From Manduca sexta (Eukaryota > Arthropoda > Insecta > Lepidoptera > Sphingidae): a stretch of DNA of 64,000 nt. Position numbers and translations under genes: made by a program. The notes beneath the pieces were generated by a model that was not told where the DNA came from, ran no database searches, and saw only the letters and a program-made list of their open reading frames with translations. Shown piece after piece: positions 54,730-64,000 of the stretch. Numbering within the stretch: position 1 is the stretch's first letter; each line of letters opens with the position of its first letter. The stretch covers positions 16,252,777 through 16,316,776 of the forward strand of contig NC_051141.1 of the NCBI RefSeq assembly GCF_014839805.1, read 5' to 3'.

Positions 54730-54862
54730 AGCCGGGAATCGTCCACTGCTGGATATAGGCCTCCTCCATTGAGCGCCATAGGGACCGGTTCTAATCCATC
54801 GGATTCCGGCAACCCTCACCAGGTCGCCGTCCATCTTGTGGCGGGCCTGTCTATTGCCATAT
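54730..54862 (-). pseudogene. RTE-type LINE fragment, reversed
   Basis: Minus-strand sequence matches the RTE tail (RPATRWT, ARW and YIQQWTIPG blocks) with a TGATGATGG tail. It abuts SINE-A at 54896. Confidence 0.6.
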
Positions 54863-54895
54863 CGGGCACAAATTAAGTCGCCTGATTATATAATA

Positions 54896-55215
54896 TAATA
54901 ATATCAGCCCTGTATTATATACTTGCCCACTGCTGAGCACGGGCCTCCTCTACTACTGAGAGGGATTAGGCCTTAGTCCACCACGCTGGCCTAGTGCGGA
55001 TTGGTAGACTTCACACACCTTCGAAATTCCTATAGAAAACTTCTCAGATGTGCAGGTTTCCTCATGATGTTTTCCTTCGCCGTTGAAGCGAACGATAAAT
55101 TCACACAGAATACACACATGATTTTTAGAAAAGTCAGAGGTGTGTGCCCTAGGGATCTGAACCTGTGGACATTCGTCTTGGCAGTTCGTTCCACACCCAA
55201 CTAGGCTATCGCCGC
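54896..55215 (-). repeat. SINE-A, full length
   Basis: The best preserved reversed copy: tail AATATCAGCCCTGTATTATA to head CAACTAGGCTATCGCCGC. Confidence 0.8.
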
Positions 55216-55634
55216 TTGAGTATTGTTAAATCTTACATAATGAATTGATAGTAAAATGATTAATTTCCACCAGGATGCTCTTTATGAATGCGTCTGCCGG
55301 AACCTGTCGTAATTACCAGCAGTGAGCGACAACTCAATATGTATTGTGAGTGATGAGCATTGCGATTGTGTCCATACTAAATGGTTGCAATGATATTTTT
55401 AATCGGTGAACCTGCATTGATGGGACTGCAGTTTCGTAATGACGTGTAGGTGGTGTGACCGCAGTTTTACCAGAAAATGGTGGAACCTCGGTTTAATATA
55501 TAGCCTGCTGAAATGTTTAGATCTCATAGGTAGGTTACCTGCTGTCAATTGATCTCCAGCGGCCACGAACAAAATACCCTAAAATCACTAAATACGGCTA
55601 TGGCGGAAAGGAATACGGGTCTGAGGGGAAGGGG

Positions 55635-55745
55635 GTTTTCATACAGGACGGCATAATTGTCTCGACTGGCGAGGGGTAATCATCTCTCGTCCCTCGACAC
55701 TATTTGTATCTTACTCTTCTATCAGATAAAGTGAGGTTAGAATGC
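55635..55745 (+). repeat. Repeat R fragment
   Basis: CATACAGGACGGCATAATTG, GAGGGGTAATCATCTCTCGT and ATCAGATAAAGTGAGG. Confidence 0.5.
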
Positions 55746-57595
55746 CGTGGCCGCATAAAAAAAATTGCGATCTCTCCCACTCGCCAATTCTGAGAAGTGC
55801 CATCTATTTTTTATCCATTAAGAATAAAAATCAACACTATTACTACGAAACATTTATTTTAAATAAACATCAAGTGAACTATTTTGTAGTATATAATCGA
55901 TAATAATTATGATTTATTTATAACGGCTTTACCAAACTAGTGCGCTTACAATACGGCAAAAAAAAATTATTGTGATTGGTTGGGAGTGATCACGTGACTG
56001 ACGCTTTGTTCTCTCGACCAATCACAAACATCAAAATTACTCATCGGCTTACGAGCTGAACCTGTATGGTGTAATTTTTGCGTCTGTCACATTATTGACA
56101 AACGTACTTACAAAATAATGTAAGACACTGATTAACAATGTACTTTGTAAGGGAACACATCACAATTATTGGCTTTATGGCATAAGTCCGAGATAAACCA
56201 CAGACCGCACATTTCAAACTATAGATTAAAAACAAATACATAAAACTATATAATTACAGACTGGACATCAGGGCCAAACTTTCGGTGCAAAAGTGATTAC
56301 CAAATGGTAATAAGTAACTGTCTTGTTTAAAATGTCCGTATGATTAGATGTCAGAGCGACCTTAGATATAAATATAAAAATAATATATTTACAGAAATAA
56401 AGCTAATATTAACATTAAAAACGTGCAAATCATGATAGGATTTTTTTTTAAGTAAGTTACATTATTGTTTTGCTTTTTCACTGTAGATTGGACCTTACAT
56501 AAGCGCAAAATTATTGTATATTAATCTTCCCCATGCCTTCTATATAATCTTAGATCTCTTTGAGTAAACTCAATAGAAGTTTCTATGAAAATTATTGCGA
56601 GCAACGCGTTTGCAGTAGCCGTGTCATGCACTTTGCGGAGCAGGCCCGCATGTTGCCGATCGCAGCACCAGTAAAATCTTAAATAAAAGTAAGAAAACAT
56701 ATATTTATATAGAGTAACTACAGTTTGTGCAATTGCAGTCCATCTCGGAATAGAAATGCTGGCTACTATGCAGTCGACTGCCGTCTGCAGCTCGTTTCGG
56801 ATTTATCTCTTACCTTAACTATTTATATAAATATTAATGTACACTGTATAAATACATATATAAATTAGTTAAAGAAACATTGGTTATCTTATTAAATAGT
56901 ACAGAAATTGTCGATCATTGGGAGTCGAGTATAATCTGTAAATTAATTAAATTAAAATGTCTGTGGCGCCAAAATAATGGTTTTACTTAATTTTACAATA
57001 TGGACATCTGGTAGTAATCACTACGTAAACACATGATTCATTTAATATTGTCCGGCCACCAGTTTGTATTAGTCTTCAAAAGGACTAAACCGCTTTTAAT
57101 CAGGATATTCCTTAGGCTACATTTTTAGAACAGGAGTTTAGGCAATTTGAGCTGCTATTGTGAAAAATGTCATATGGTTACATTACATAATAAAAATATA
57201 GATACTACACACTAAAAATTAATTTCATAATCTACTATCTATGCCTCCCAACAACAGTAGTTTGGGAGTCTAAATATACCATAATATATCAATATAGAAT
57301 TATAATTAAGTACTATAAATAATCAATCCAATAAATCGTTCATTCCAAAAATACCGACACATCTCTATATGTACCAGCCGAAAAACATAGCGGCAGAATA
57401 AATGGTCACTTTACCACACTTACAACTGCCAAAAATAAAAACTCTTCCAAATTCAAAATATTGTATACCAACCGAAACATATATTTAAAATAAGAATTTC
57501 TGTAAATAACATCGCTAAAACATAAACGAACGTTTTTTTAAACATTTTAAAAATGGAACACGTCATCACAATAGTGACGTCACAATATATTACTG

Positions 57596-57742
57596 ATGGA
57601 GTCGGATAAATTCGAGTATGATACAATTCCGCTACAGCGATGGGATGCAGTCATCAATTCTACCAATGGCATCGCAGATTACATTACATTGTACACAAAT
57701 AGCAATGGACGAGATCGGCCGTATCCAATCTACGCGACGTAG
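57596..57742 (+). CDS. Candidate small ORF, 48 residues
   Basis: An ATG-started frame encoding a balanced, protein-like sequence (SDKFEYDTIPLQRWDAVINS, then DYITLYTNSNGRDRPYP). It is less AT-rich than its flanks and starts 13 bases after a full palindromic CRE site TGACGTCA (57575-57582). No family is recognised and no splice sites were identified. Chance is quite possible. Confidence 0.2.
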   Translation: MESDKFEYDTIPLQRWDAVINSTNGIADYITLYTNSNGRDRPYPIYAT

Positions 57743-58035
57743 ACGTGATTTGAGATGAAATTACAATTCCTTACTTTGTCAAGGTTTTATTAGTACTAGA
57801 CTTGCTAGGGCATTATGTTTGAATAGGAACAGAGTTTTGAATTGAATTTGACTGTTGAAACATTTTTATGCCGTATTAATGTTTGAAAAAGTACAGGTAA
57901 ATAATATAATTGTATGCTTAACATTGGATTTAATAGACAGATCAATTATTGCAATCAATATTCGTTAGTCTAGAAAATATTTCAAACAAATAACATTAGA
58001 GGTGCCACATAAATGACACAGGTGGTATTATTCTC

Positions 58036-58239
58036 CTAAATTCCTATAGGAATTCCTGAAAATTCCTTCTCAGGTTTGCAGGTTTTCTCACGATGTTTTC
58101 CTTCACCGTTAAAGTAAGCGATAATTCACAAAGAATACACATAATTTTTTAGTAAAGTCAGAGGTGTGTGCCCTTCGCATTTGAACCTGCGGACATTCGT
58201 CTCGGCAGTCCGTTCCACAACCAACTAGGCTATCGCCGC
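58036..58239 (-). repeat. SINE-A, tail-truncated
   Basis: Keeps the head and middle (TTCCTTCACCGTTAAAG to AACTAGGCTATCGCCGC) and lacks the tail. Confidence 0.7.
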
Positions 58240-58899
58240 TTGCATAAAAATTGCATTGCAAAATATTCCATATTTCTGTAAAAGTCTCATACCACGGATT
58301 ACAATAAAATGGTAACAATCAAAGTTTTATAACTAGTACTGGTTGTAACAGGAAGCCGTATGGGTTTTAACTTTAAATAACTAGAGGTAACTCGTATGTA
58401 GTTTTTAATTAACTTTCTAAACGGAAATGTTATAATGAACGCGAACGCACACAATTTTTTTGGCATTCGGCATTCACGGGGCTTTGTGAAAAATAGTTTT
58501 AATAATTTCAATTCAAAGTTTAGATTGTAAATTGAATTTCAAACACTGCGGTTTCGGAACGCTTCGCTATGTACCGATTTATTGTGGTTGAATTGTAATT
58601 ATTGCATTTAATTTACACTTTGTTTATAAATTAATTTAAATATAGTTATATGAAACAATTAATAATGTAAACAGAATGTCAAGTAGAATATACATAAGTA
58701 CGAAATAATACCATAATTACTCAGCTCGTGATGATCCTTGTGATACTACATCTATACATTTCTAAACTTGTCCTCGGAAGTATATCGACTCCCACCCAAG
58801 ATAGAGATTAAACTAAGTTCGAAAGCCAAGGGTCCTACCTGTAATGCTCAACATTTTATGTTCATTCTCTATTGTCCTAAAATCTGTAACCGTTGATTT

Positions 58900-59030
58900 A
58901 TAATGATTTTTTATGATTACGCGAATGTTAGACATTAAAATTAAAATATTTTTCGGAAGTTTTCGCGGTTTCTATTTTTTAATTTTCTCCTGACGTTGCA
59001 TCCTTCGTTGTCACGGGGTGGACTGAGTTG
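58900..59030 (-). repeat. Repeat F, reversed
   Basis: ATGATTACGCGAATGTTAGA, TTTTTCGGAAGTTTTCGCGG, CTTCGTTGTCACGGGGTGG. Confidence 0.6.
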
Positions 59031-59712
59031 TCGATTACCTATTAATTATTAGTATTTTGCAAACTCAGTTACAATATCTACCTACATTTTACAATTTAAC
59101 CGTTCATTTATATTTCTCTGAAAAAAATTATTAATAATTTTTAACTAATAACTGAATTAACTTTGGTATACACATTAATAAGTACGTTTCATCGTCTGGT
59201 ACATTTCATCAAACATTCCTATAAAATTAAGTCTAGACTACGTTAAATGGTATACTTGTAAAATATATTAATAAAAATACACATTTAAATGCTAGGACAT
59301 AAATGCCGATTTGATTAGATGAAGTAATAGTAAATGAAGAGTGAAGCTCTTCATTACTATAATATATTTTTGACTGTTTAAATTCATTGTTAAATTGTCT
59401 AGAGACAATTACATTTTACAACAAAAGTCTATCTTTATAAGACTAGAAATAAGTCAATTTCCAACTGACGCCATTTTCGTCATGAAAGTATGTCGTGTCA
59501 ATATAATTATTCCATAATGAACCATTAAACCTCAGTAATGAAGTTCTTAATTGATCGTCACAGATTACGAAGCAAGAAAAGCGCTGACAGAATTTTTGTC
59601 ATATCCGTGAATACAGTTTTATTTGCAATCGCCGTGTTTAATTAATTGAATAGTCCAGTAAAAATCGTATTCGTATTTCCTTTGTTTATCGTCAGGAGTT
59701 ACATCAACTAAT

Positions 59713-59884
59713 TTATTTGGGGTAAATTACTTATTCGATTAAAATAGTATAAAACCGATGTTTATATTTGGGGTAAGTTATTTATTATTAATAGCTGATT
59801 TACCCCAAATATAATAGTTTAAACTCGAAGTATCTTATTTGGGGTAAGTTATTTATTTATTAACAACTGATTTACCCCAAATAA
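59713..59884. repeat. Paired hairpins built on TATTTGGGGTAA
   Basis: Hairpin 1 has arms 59763-59776 and 59800-59813 (14 perfect pairs). Hairpin 2 has arms 59835-59847 and 59872-59884 (13 perfect pairs). Their loops are near-identical (TTATTTATTATTAATAGCTG and TTATTTATTTATTAACAACT). A lone left half-site lies at 59713. They lie about 2.1 kb past the TrpA1 stop. Confidence 0.85.
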
Positions 59885-60353
59885 AGCTTTTGTCTAAACA
59901 ATAGCAATAAAATCGAATAATATTTTAGAACTAAATTAATCTATTTATTTTTTTGATTATTTTTTAAACGATTTTTAATACCTTAATTAATACTTAAACA
60001 TTAAGAGATCTAATAATTTTATGTAAATATTAATAATATTTTAATGAATCTGTTAAAATGATTACTTATTAATATTGTGATATAAACATAATATAAAAAT
60101 TATTAACTAAATAAATATCTAACCAATTTACTATTTATACTATTGTCAGTGAAATAAATGAAAAAAAAAAACGATTAAACTAATGCAAAGTATAAAAAGA
60201 GTTTACAGAGACATCTAGCGTATAACATTTAAATCACTTCCTACGGTGGGTAACAGAAATCTCTAAGTAACAAAATGGACTGTATTCACTTATTTTTCTA
60301 ATTCTTACGACTAAATACAGACTTTCTAATTATTCATAGTCATACATACATAG

Positions 60354-61926
60354 TTTATTAATTTAAGGGTTATTTTTTTTTATCTGTATTGATTAATTCG
60401 GTATCTTAATAACAAGGGCTTTTAAACAAATATTTTAATAAGTGATTAACTTGTCAATGTCTTGTCTCTTTAAAACCTAATGTTTAAGAAAAAGTGACTA
60501 AACAATGACTAGTTAAAGCACTTAAGTATTAAAAACGTTTAGTGATAGATGACTTTAAATGGATTGAGGCTGAATGAATCCGCAACTAATTTAAATAAAC
60601 GATACTAATGTATTATAGTATGTGCACTAGCCAGTGATATTGGTAATGGTGCTAAAATATAATTCCTTGCTAAGAACCTAGTTGTTACAGAAGAAAAAAA
60701 AACATTTTTCTGTTTATAAATAATAAATAATAACAAATAAAATGACGCGCCATGTTGCGCATCAGGTAACCACGAGTGTTAACAATGATCTTGTAAGCCT
60801 AGTTTTTATGTGGCTTTCCGTCCGCCGATATAACACTTAAATCAAAGATTCGCACTGAGATACACTGCATAAACACAATTTCTTCAACACACAACATTGT
60901 CTAATTATCCCGAGTCCATAGATATTGGGAAAGGAAATAGAAGCAATAAGAACATGAACACCCTTATTATGTACAGGTTTGTTAATGACAAGCAAAATAA
61001 AATCAGAATAAATAATTATTGAGATGTTTATGACGCATGGGCTCAGACTATTTAGAAAGGACGCGTCATGCGTATAATAACACGAAAAGAACTATCAGTT
61101 TCATTATCACATTGACACAAAGTCAAGATAATAAGGTTACACACAAATTTAAACCGTATTGTGTCGATATAAAATATAAAATATATAAATAAATAATCTT
61201 CAACGCTTATCCGTTTTGCACACACTAATATAATTCTATAATCGGGTGCATTGATCTTCTTACACATTTGGCAAAGGGAAAAATCATACAAGTCGCGTCC
61301 TTTACATATTGTCTAAGTGCATGGGTGTTCTAGGGAGAGGCGGGGAAGAGGGAATAGTAGATGGGACAGGAGACGAAAGGAAGGGAGAGGGGAGAGGTGA
61401 GGATTTTTCGGATGATGACCTTAGACCTGGCAGCAGACACGCGAGATATCTTAAGATCCTATGCAAACGACGATCATAAGCAGATATTATGTAACAATTC
61501 AAAATACACCGCAATGTGTTTGTCTTCGCAGATATTTACAGAGGCAGCTATTTAGGTTAGTGATCACTTGAAAGGCCTTCTTTTAGTACCGGGCCAGTGG
61601 TGGCAGGCTGATGTTATTACAGAACTAATATAGAAGTAGTACCACGGTTTACATTGCGAGCACTGTTCTTCAGGAAAAAAATGTTCATACCACTTCCTAT
61701 GCTAACGAGAAATGTGACAGATTTGCACCTCCATAATCTGCTAGGACTGTTAAACTTACACTTCTCATTTACAAAGACCCAACGTTACTCCGATGAAAAC
61801 ACGATCTGCTTAGTAAAGTCGTTTAAATAGGCTCCAAAAAATATTCCCTTAATTGCGTTTTCGGGGATAGATCGAAGTCCCCTGGTACCGCCACGTGTCG
61901 GCCTTCCGGTCAAAGGAAAAGCACAG
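60354..61926 (-). other. TrpA1: Putative TrpA1 3' UTR
   Basis: Reading downstream of the stop, the first canonical AATAAA I find on the minus strand is at 60359-60354, giving a possible 3' UTR near 1.6 kb. The stretch is free of the window's repeat families, as expected for transcribed sequence, and holds a 68-base pyrimidine-rich tract. Its extent is inferred; non-canonical signals were not excluded. Confidence 0.35.
61336..61403 (-). promoter_or_regulatory. Pyrimidine-rich tract in the putative TrpA1 3' UTR
   Basis: On the coding strand a 68-base C/T-dominated stretch (plus strand: GGGGAAGAGGGAATAG and GGAAGGGAGAGGGGAGAGG). It could bind PTB-like proteins if transcribed, or be a simple purine/pyrimidine tract. 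Confidence 0.3.
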
Positions 61927-62064
61927 TTAGCCGCCTTTATTGACAGACTGGGCCGTGCGCAGGTTATTGCGTGTGCGGGGAGAGCTCCATCGAGGGACCA
62001 CACGCGTGTCAGCCAGGGAGACGCCTTCATCAACGTCATCCGCCTCGGTCTTGATCTCCATTTT
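61927..62064 (-). CDS. TrpA1: TrpA1 terminal exon
   Basis: 138 bases after acceptor CTTTCACAG: KMEIKTEADDVDEGVSLADT, then RVVPRWSSPRTRNNLR, ending NKGG and TAA at 61929-61927. A different frame through the same bases stays open to 61785 but does not continue the protein; the chosen frame is fixed by the splice phase and the conserved RWSSPR block. Confidence 0.92.
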   Translation of the reverse strand, partial: KMEIKTEADDVDEGVSLADTRVVPRWSSPRTRNNLRTAQSVNKGG

Positions 62065-63971
62065 CTGTGAAAGGACGAAATTATGTTAGTCTTATGATTG
62101 TGTCTTAGTTTGACAAAGGCTTATGAAGAAAAATTTATATATTTTTTTTAGAAACGTAAATGTCTTCCACGTGTACACACACCCTCGAAATTCTTATAGA
62201 CATTTAGACAAATTTTTGACATGCTTACAAATAATTTGTCTTGATTTATTCTTCCAATTAATAGGTACGCTGTAAGTGGATAAAGTTTCTTATAAATTGC
62301 CGTTAAAATATCTAAAATAAGTATTAGAAGGTTTGTTTACCTGCACAATCAAGCGCACCAGAGTATGTTGTTGCTCGAGTAATTGCGACATTTCGCGCAG
62401 ACGACGCTTCTGTTTGTCAAGTTCAGCAGTTATGTAGTCCTCGTTGCTCTCCAGCACCAAGTCCAAGCCAACTGGTAAGTATGTGAATTTCTTAGAAATA
62501 ATTGTGGACTACAAGTGGTAAACATTGTGCAATGTGCACATTCAGCTGGGGTTGTAAATATTGGTGACTAATTAAAGAAGTAGGTTCAAAATGTTAATCG
62601 TTAATTTATTCGCCATTTAGTTTGTTAGTTCAATGACATTTTCTTGTTCTCACACAAAATTTTGTATTAGTAGCTAATTCTGCATTTAGTAAATATTAAC
62701 TTAACTTCTACTCAACATGTATTTATATACAAAATTATACAACATAGAATTATTACCGTCATCAGAGAATGGGTTGCAGAACCATTTCCTCAGGATTAAG
62801 TCGAGGAACCCGAGTTTGCAATTCTTGTTATTAGGGTATTCAATCAGTTCGTTTTTGTCTACTTTCTCGAGGATAAAAGCCGGAAGTTTCCTCTCCAGTT
62901 CAGTGTGCAGGACCACCTACAATAACAAATAATATCACAGAATAATTTTAGTAAAAACAAAGAATCAAATAGTTTTATGCTTAATATTTATTAAATGTAA
63001 AACAAACCTGCATAGCCAATCGTTTTAGTTGAGCATTTCTTCTCACACTCTCAATATCTCCAACCGCTAAACCGATAAGTAGGTTCATTAGCAGAATCGG
63101 CATCAACACCATGAACGTTCCAAGAATAAAGAAGGTTGTCACTGGGAACGGCAAAGTAGTATCGGAATCCGCCTTGTAGTAAGGCTGCACGTAAGTGCCA
63201 ACGAAGTCCAGCTCTCCAAGCATCATGGCAAAGGTCCGCATTAGAGACAAAGGAATACTATTGAAAGACAAGTGGTAACCCTGGAAACGAGTGCAACAAT
63301 AAACTTCAGGTTCCGTAAAAAATAATAACAATTCGCAAACGGCCATTCGCGGAGCAGCAATGATGCTTATCTATTATTAGTGCAGTATTATACTTTAGAT
63401 GAAGGTTCATGACGTCATGACGCAAAGCGACTTCTATTGGTCTCCGTAAGAGTGTTGAAATACGAACATTCGTAAAAAATAAAAATAAGCAGAACATAAA
63501 CATTGCACATAATGATTATTGATATCGGGTGATATAGACATCAAAGATACAAGCATTTACAAATTGTAGAATGTAATATTCTATACTCTCTAGTAAAATA
63601 GTTTTTGTATAATATACTTTACTAGCAAAATTATGAATATCTGTAATCATTATGGATACAAAAGGCTGTTTATTAAAAAAAATGCTTAAAGTATTATGGA
63701 GACCACGTCTTTTATCTACTAGTGATTGCAAATGTGTAAGTATACTCGACGTTACATTTTTTTGGGACTTTACTACACCCACTTTAGAAAGCAGAATGTA
63801 AAATGCCAGTCCAAATGCTATGATGAGGATGGAGAACACCATCAGCACTTTGATGAGGGTCTGCAGTATCTCCAGGAACATGACCACGTAGATTCCGACT
63901 TGGTCGAACCGCTGCAACAGGAGAAGCAGCTCGAACCAAGCCAAGAACACAGTGATAGCTGCAGCCGAGTA
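61927..63971 (-). CDS. TrpA1: TrpA1: TRPA-family cation channel, C-terminal five exons
   Basis: TRPA1 is a calcium-permeable plasma-membrane channel gated by heat and electrophilic irritants in insect sensory neurons. Exons 63971-63783, 63280-63008, 62916-62757, 62471-62341 and 62064-61927 total 891 bases (296 residues and stop) and join in frame. In order: S4 (FLAWFELLLLLQRF), S4-S5 linker and S5 (LMVFSILIIAFGLAFYILL), pore helix and filter (MRTFAMMLGELDF), S6 (FILGTFMVLMPILLMNLLIG), the post-S6 helix GDIESVRRNAQLKRLAMQ, HTELERKLP, a cytoplasmic coiled coil (AELDKQKRRLREMSQLLEQQ) and the tail KMEIKTEADDVDEG to a basic PRWSSPRTRNNLR end. The MLGELDF filter and GDIESVRRNAQLKRLAMQ fit TrpA1 better than painless, pyrexia or waterwitch. 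Ankyrin repeats and S1-S3 must lie right of 64000. Confidence 0.95.
62341..62471 (-). CDS. TrpA1: TrpA1 exon: coiled coil
   Basis: 131 bases, acceptor ACTTACCAG, donor GTAAAC. Two bases complete Val, then 43 codons: LDLVLESNEDYITAELDKQK and RRLREMSQLLEQQHTLVRLI, a heptad-patterned helix like the tetrameric coiled coil at the core of TRPA1. Confidence 0.93.
62757..62916 (-). CDS. TrpA1: TrpA1 exon: post-S6 cytoplasmic segment
   Basis: 160 bases, acceptor TTATTGTAG, donor GTAATA, phase 0 in and 1 out. It encodes VVLHTELERKLPAFILEKVD, then NELIEYPNN, CKLGFLDLILRKWF and CNPFSDD, all familiar from insect TrpA1. Confidence 0.94.
63008..63280 (-). CDS. TrpA1: TrpA1 exon: pore and S6
   Basis: 91 codons, phase 0-0, acceptor CGTTTCCAG, donor GTTTGT. 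It encodes the pore loop with filter GEL-D, the extracellular turn YVQPYYKADSD, S6 with the IGLAVGD end, and the basic helix after S6. Confidence 0.95.
63783..63971 (-). CDS. TrpA1: TrpA1 exon: S4, linker, S5
   Basis: 63 codons in phase 0 at both ends, acceptor TTTGTTACAG, donor GTGGGT after TCTAAA. The open frame continues into the intron, so the end was set by the junction LLSK|GYHLSF and the next exon's phase. Confidence 0.92.
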
Positions 63972-64000
63972 CTGTAACAAAGGATTTTATTAACAGGTAC

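Larger units (their letters stand above)
55746..60353. other. Repeat-poor AT-rich spacer downstream of TrpA1
   Basis: Apart from a SINE-A fragment (58036) and repeat F (58900) it is free of the window's repeats. It holds the small ORF at 57596 and hairpins at 55972, 59325 and 59713. No exon recognised on either strand. Confidence 0.5.

Noticed and set aside
61785..62039. 84-codon minus-strand frame at the TrpA1 end
   Set aside because: It is out of phase with the upstream TrpA1 exon and lacks the conserved tail; the correct frame stops at 61927.
1..64000. CRISPR array, operon or bacterial defence system
   Set aside because: No regularly spaced repeats and no prokaryotic gene organisation; the spliced genes show animal nuclear DNA.

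Overview
The window looks like lepidopteran (moth or butterfly) nuclear DNA. It is AT-rich, genes are split into small exons, and the long introns and spacers are full of short interspersed elements of types common in Lepidoptera: tRNA-derived SINEs, Helitrons, MITEs and 3' stubs of RTE and jockey/CR1-like LINEs. There is one 500-base assembly gap. The order is an inference from protein style and repeats; I cannot name a species.

Three real protein genes are visible, all on the minus strand. None is one open frame, so each was rebuilt from splice sites, matching intron phases and protein family. (1) At 1162-24604, three small exons of a stomatin/MEC-2-type (band 7) membrane-scaffold gene run over 23 kb; the rest of the band-7 domain lies beyond the left edge and the 5' end was not found. 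(2) At 32776-49072 is a complete eight-exon gene for a secreted protein of 414 residues: signal peptide, six-cysteine module, and a CUB-type region seen only in insect families. All seven junctions are in phase. (3) At 61927-63971 are the last five exons of TrpA1, the TRPA-family cation channel used in insect heat and irritant sensing: S4, S5, pore, S6 and cytoplasmic coiled coil. The ankyrin repeats and S1-S3 lie beyond the right edge.

Layout: 1-24.6 kb is the stomatin gene with introns of 9.3 and 13.9 kb holding SINEs, a Helitron with a nested TTAA MITE, and the gap. 24.6-32.8 kb is spacer or upstream stomatin sequence, with GC-rich repeats and a possible small ORF. 32.8-49.1 kb is the CUB gene, its introns packed with repeats. 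49-62 kb is spacer with a decayed LINE, then a repeat-poor stretch with unusual hairpins downstream of TrpA1.

The genes form no operon-like unit. Stomatins can modulate sensory channels, so a stomatin and TrpA1 in one region is worth noting, but adjacency is not evidence of joint function. I found no CRISPR, prokaryotic, viral or defence system, and no convincing tRNA or rRNA gene. The most interesting unexplained signals are a paired TTTGGGGTAA hairpin array near 59.8 kb, a pre-miRNA-like hairpin at 23.5 kb, a GC-rich possible alternative first exon of the stomatin gene near 10.9 kb, and a Helitron/MITE nest with its own empty-site control inside the window.
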